From: Spirochaetales bacterium
GTDB lineage: Bacteria > Spirochaetota > Spirochaetia > SZUA-6 > RPPD01
Length of the DNA stretch: 55,345 bases
Reading direction: 5' to 3'
Assembly (NCBI GenBank): GCA_016929065.1
Contig: JAFGJO010000066.1
Span: forward strand, 1-55,345
Position numbers and translations under genes: made by a program. Of the stretch, positions 53,115-55,345 are shown one piece after another. Under the pieces are notes generated by a model. It did no database searches and was not told the origin of the DNA. It worked only from the letters and a program-made list of their open reading frames with translations. Position 1 is the stretch's first letter, and each line of letters starts with the position of its first letter.

Positions 53115-53576
53115 TTTATAGTGGATTATAACTTGTTTCATTTCAAATTGTAAATATGTTCATCTTCATGACAACTTACACAATTTTTGTATGTCAAATT
53201 AAGGAAAACAAGAACAGTCGCTGTCATTTCTGGCCAATCCATGACCTGAAATAATAGTGTACTGGCCGGGAAAAATATTCACCTATTTAATGATTTTTAA
53301 CTATTTGAAAACATTCAGAGATTTTTATACTATTGACTATTCATTGACACGACAGAGATAAAAATTTGTGAAATCAGTGCTCTGCGGTTTCTCTTCCCCG
53401 GGAATAACAGGTACCAAATTTATTCTGAATTGTATTGCAATTGGAATGTTATGATATTATTTTTTCTGTAATCATGATTTATCTCCGGTTTAACCACTCG
53501 CCATAGAATTCTCCCTTGTTTTCATACGGCGGATGATTTGTCATCCGTTTTTCATTCATTTATTGAAGGAACTCAT
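53115..53576 (+). promoter_or_regulatory. Long intergenic leader of the SulP gene with candidate promoter
   Basis: This AT-rich 462-bp gap has no recognised gene. TTGACT (53334-53339) and GATAAA (53357-53362), 17 bp apart, form a candidate promoter, giving a 5' leader of about 205 nt. No clear conserved RNA structure was found in the leader. Confidence 0.35.
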
Positions 53577-55280
53577 ATGACCCGATCAAAACTTGAACCA
53601 AAACTCCTTACCGTTCTCAAAGAAGGCATTTCAGGGAAAACACTTCTGCACGATCTCTCTGCCGGAGTTATCGTCGGTATTGTTGCATTACCCCTTGCCA
53701 TCGCTTTTGCCATTGCAAGCGGTGCAAAGCCGGAACAGGGATTGTATACGGCGATTGTCGCCGGTTTTCTGATCTCATTGTTGAGCGGCAGCCGGGTCCA
53801 GATCGGCGGCCCAACAGGCGCATTTGTGGTGATTATTTACGGGGTCATACAGAAATACGGGTACAGCGGTCTGGTCACTGCCACGATCCTGGCCGGTATT
53901 ATGCTAATTCTGATGGGGGTTTTCAGGCTTGGCGTGATTATCAAGTATATTCCCTATCCGGTCACAGTCGGATTTACTACCGGGATAGCTGTGCTGATCG
54001 CTGTCTCACAATTTAAGGATTTTTTTGGACTTGAATTGACGAATCTTCCCGCAGAATTTTTGGGGAAGCTGGAAATCTATGCCCAGGGTTTTGGCAGTAT
54101 CAACTTCTGGGCAGCCGGTATCGGCCTTTTTACTGTACTGCTGTTGATCCTTCTGCCGAAATTATGGCCGAAATTTCCTGCGTCCCTGCTTGCCGTGGTC
54201 ATCACCACGCTTGCCGTGAAACTTTTTAACCTTCCTGTCCAGACAATTAAAACATTGTTCGGCAGCGTGCAGGCCTCATTTGGATCGCTGAGTTTTCCGT
54301 CCATCGATTTTTTAAAAATACCCGAACTGCTTCCCAGCGCGGTTGCGATTGCGTTTCTCGCCGGAATAGAGTCCCTGCTTTCCGCTGTTGTGGCCGACGG
54401 GATGACCGGCAGAAGGCACAGGTCAAATATGGAACTGGTTGCGCAGGGGGTTGCAAATATCGCATCTGTCTGTTTCGGCGGAATCCCTGCAACCGGTGCC
54501 ATTGCCCGGACAGCAACCAACATAAAAAACGGCGGCACGACCCCGTTTGCCGGTATATTTCATGCGGTGACTTTGCTTTTAATCATGCTTTTCCTTGGCG
54601 AGTATGTCTCTTTTATCCCGATGGCGACGCTCGCGGGTATTCTTATGGTGGTCAGCTACCGGATGAGCGAAATCCATCTTTTTGTCAAATTGCTTAAAAG
54701 TCCGAAAAGCGACATTCTTGTTTTGCTTGTTACCTTTGTCCTGACACTGCTATTGGATCTTGCCGTCGCAATTCAGGTTGGTATTGTACTCGCAGCGTTG
54801 TTGTTTATGCGGCGGATGAGCAGTGTGACCAACGCGGAATACGTGACCAGCAAGGCTGTTGAAATTGAAGATGTCGAGGAAGAGGTGGACGCAGAGAGCA
54901 TCCGCGGTCTGACCGTGCCACCCGATGTGGAAATATTCGAAATCAATGGGCCGTTTTTCTTCGGCGCCGCGGATAAATTCAGGAGCCAGATCAGTCTGAT
55001 CGAAAAAAAACCAAAAATATTGATCCTTCGGCTGCGGAAAGTCTCCGCGGTCGATGCGACTGCCCTGTATGCGCTTGAGGATATCATCGACCGTTCAAAG
55101 CGGGATCATATGACAATCATTTTGTCCGGACTTCAGCCTGCTCCGAAGAAAGTGCTGGAGAACTACGGTCTTGCGAAAAAACTGGGAAATGAGAACATCA
55201 CCAATGGTATCAATTCGGCGATTGCGCGCGCGGAATCGCTTCTGGGCGGGAAGAATAAGGATAAGGAACTCAGGAGATGA
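53577..55280 (+). CDS. SulP-family anion transporter with STAS domain
   Basis: The 567-residue protein has a membrane domain of 10-14 helices with SulP signatures (DLSAGVIVGIVALPLAIAFA, GLYTAIVAGF, GSRVQIGGPTGAFVVI, FGGIPATGAIARTATNI). A C-terminal STAS domain (about 440-560) follows. Members move sulfate, bicarbonate or other anions, coupled to Na+ or H+. AAGGAAC precedes the ATG at 53577. BicA-like bicarbonate uptake and sulfate uptake are both possible, since no neighbouring metabolic gene decides it. Confidence 0.92.
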   Translation: MTRSKLEPKLLTVLKEGISGKTLLHDLSAGVIVGIVALPLAIAFAIASGAKPEQGLYTAIVAGFLISLLSGSRVQIGGPTGAFVVIIYGVIQKYGYSGLVTATILAGIMLILMGVFRLGVIIKYIPYPVTVGFTTGIAVLIAVSQFKDFFGLELTNLPAEFLGKLEIYAQGFGSINFWAAGIGLFTVLLLILLPKLWPKFPASLLAVVITTLAVKLFNLPVQTIKTLFGSVQASFGSLSFPSIDFLKIPELLPSAVAIAFLAGIESLLSAVVADGMTGRRHRSNMELVAQGVANIASVCFGGIPATGAIARTATNIKNGGTTPFAGIFHAVTLLLIMLFLGEYVSFIPMATLAGILMVVSYRMSEIHLFVKLLKSPKSDILVLLVTFVLTLLLDLAVAIQVGIVLAALLFMRRMSSVTNAEYVTSKAVEIEDVEEEVDAESIRGLTVPPDVEIFEINGPFFFGAADKFRSQISLIEKKPKILILRLRKVSAVDATALYALEDIIDRSKRDHMTIILSGLQPAPKKVLENYGLAKKLGNENITNGINSAIARAESLLGGKNKDKELRR

Positions 55281-55345
55281 GATAATCAACGGCTCCGCCC
55301 TTGTCACAAGATTCAGTTGTCATCCTGAGAAGCCCTGATCCTGTG
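55281..55345. other. Window edge, partial dispersed repeat
   Basis: After the SulP stop, TTGTCATCCTGAGAAGCCC (from about 55318) resembles the left arm of the palindromic repeat at 1820. The rest lies outside the window. Confidence 0.3.

Overview
The window reads as a chromosomal segment of a Gram-negative, probably anaerobic-to-microaerophilic bacterium with mixed metabolism. Several secreted proteins carry loose lipoboxes (SC, GC or DC before the lipidated cysteine), there is a peptidoglycan-anchored OmpA-type lipoprotein, and there is an integron-like toxin-antitoxin patch. This is compatible with a spirochaete or a neighbouring phylum, but that assignment is an inference and not secure. 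No rRNA, tRNA, CRISPR array or complete insertion sequence was recognised.

Layout. 1-2.3 kb: an AT-rich accessory patch with two toxin-antitoxin pairs (YefM/YoeB and VapB/VapC types), large hairpins and a dispersed palindromic repeat. 2.2-4.6 kb: katG behind a long and strongly structured 5' leader. 4.6-13.8 kb: a sugar-phosphate isomerase-like barrel, a secreted VWA protein, an M1-like membrane peptidase, a C-type-lectin/OmpA lipoprotein, glucose-6-phosphate isomerase, a large unknown protein and a degenerate receiver/TPR protein. 13.9-23.8 kb: a thioesterase, an ABC exporter pair, an FAD-linked oxidase, a pseudouridine synthase, an acyltransferase operon, methyltransferases, a J-domain protein and a pteridine-reductase/FolB pair, with decayed fragments of RluA-type and DUF89-type genes between them.

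23.8-30.6 kb, minus strand: lipoate-protein ligase, then homodimeric pyruvate dehydrogenase E1, E2 and E3. Salvaged lipoate would be attached to E2 by the ligase next door. 30.7-36.5 kb: a tRNA-dihydrouridine synthase, a methyltransferase, lipoproteins and small membrane proteins, with more gene debris. 36.5-39.3 kb, minus strand: formate-tetrahydrofolate ligase preceded by an ACT-ACT-HAD protein whose phosphatase active site is lost, a candidate amino-acid sensor beside C1 metabolism. 39.5-42.1 kb: three lipoproteins (WD40-like, unknown, CAP domain).

42.2-46.5 kb: an iron and oxygen-defence block with ferritin, rubrerythrin-like protein and rubredoxin behind a Fur/PerR-like box, then an Rrf2/IscR regulator, a cysteine desulfurase and an IscU-BFD scaffold in a tightly overlapping operon. 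With katG this gives a coherent peroxide/iron/Fe-S defence set. 46.6-50.9 kb, minus strand: nqrB-C-D-E-F with start/stop overlaps and an unknown sixth gene in place of nqrA. 51.1-55.3 kb: a 2TM/coiled-coil protein, a methyltransferase and a SulP anion transporter.

The observations most worth following are the structured katG leader, the attC-like site flanking yefM/yoeB, the dead HAD/ACT protein next to fhs, and the NQR operon without subunit A.
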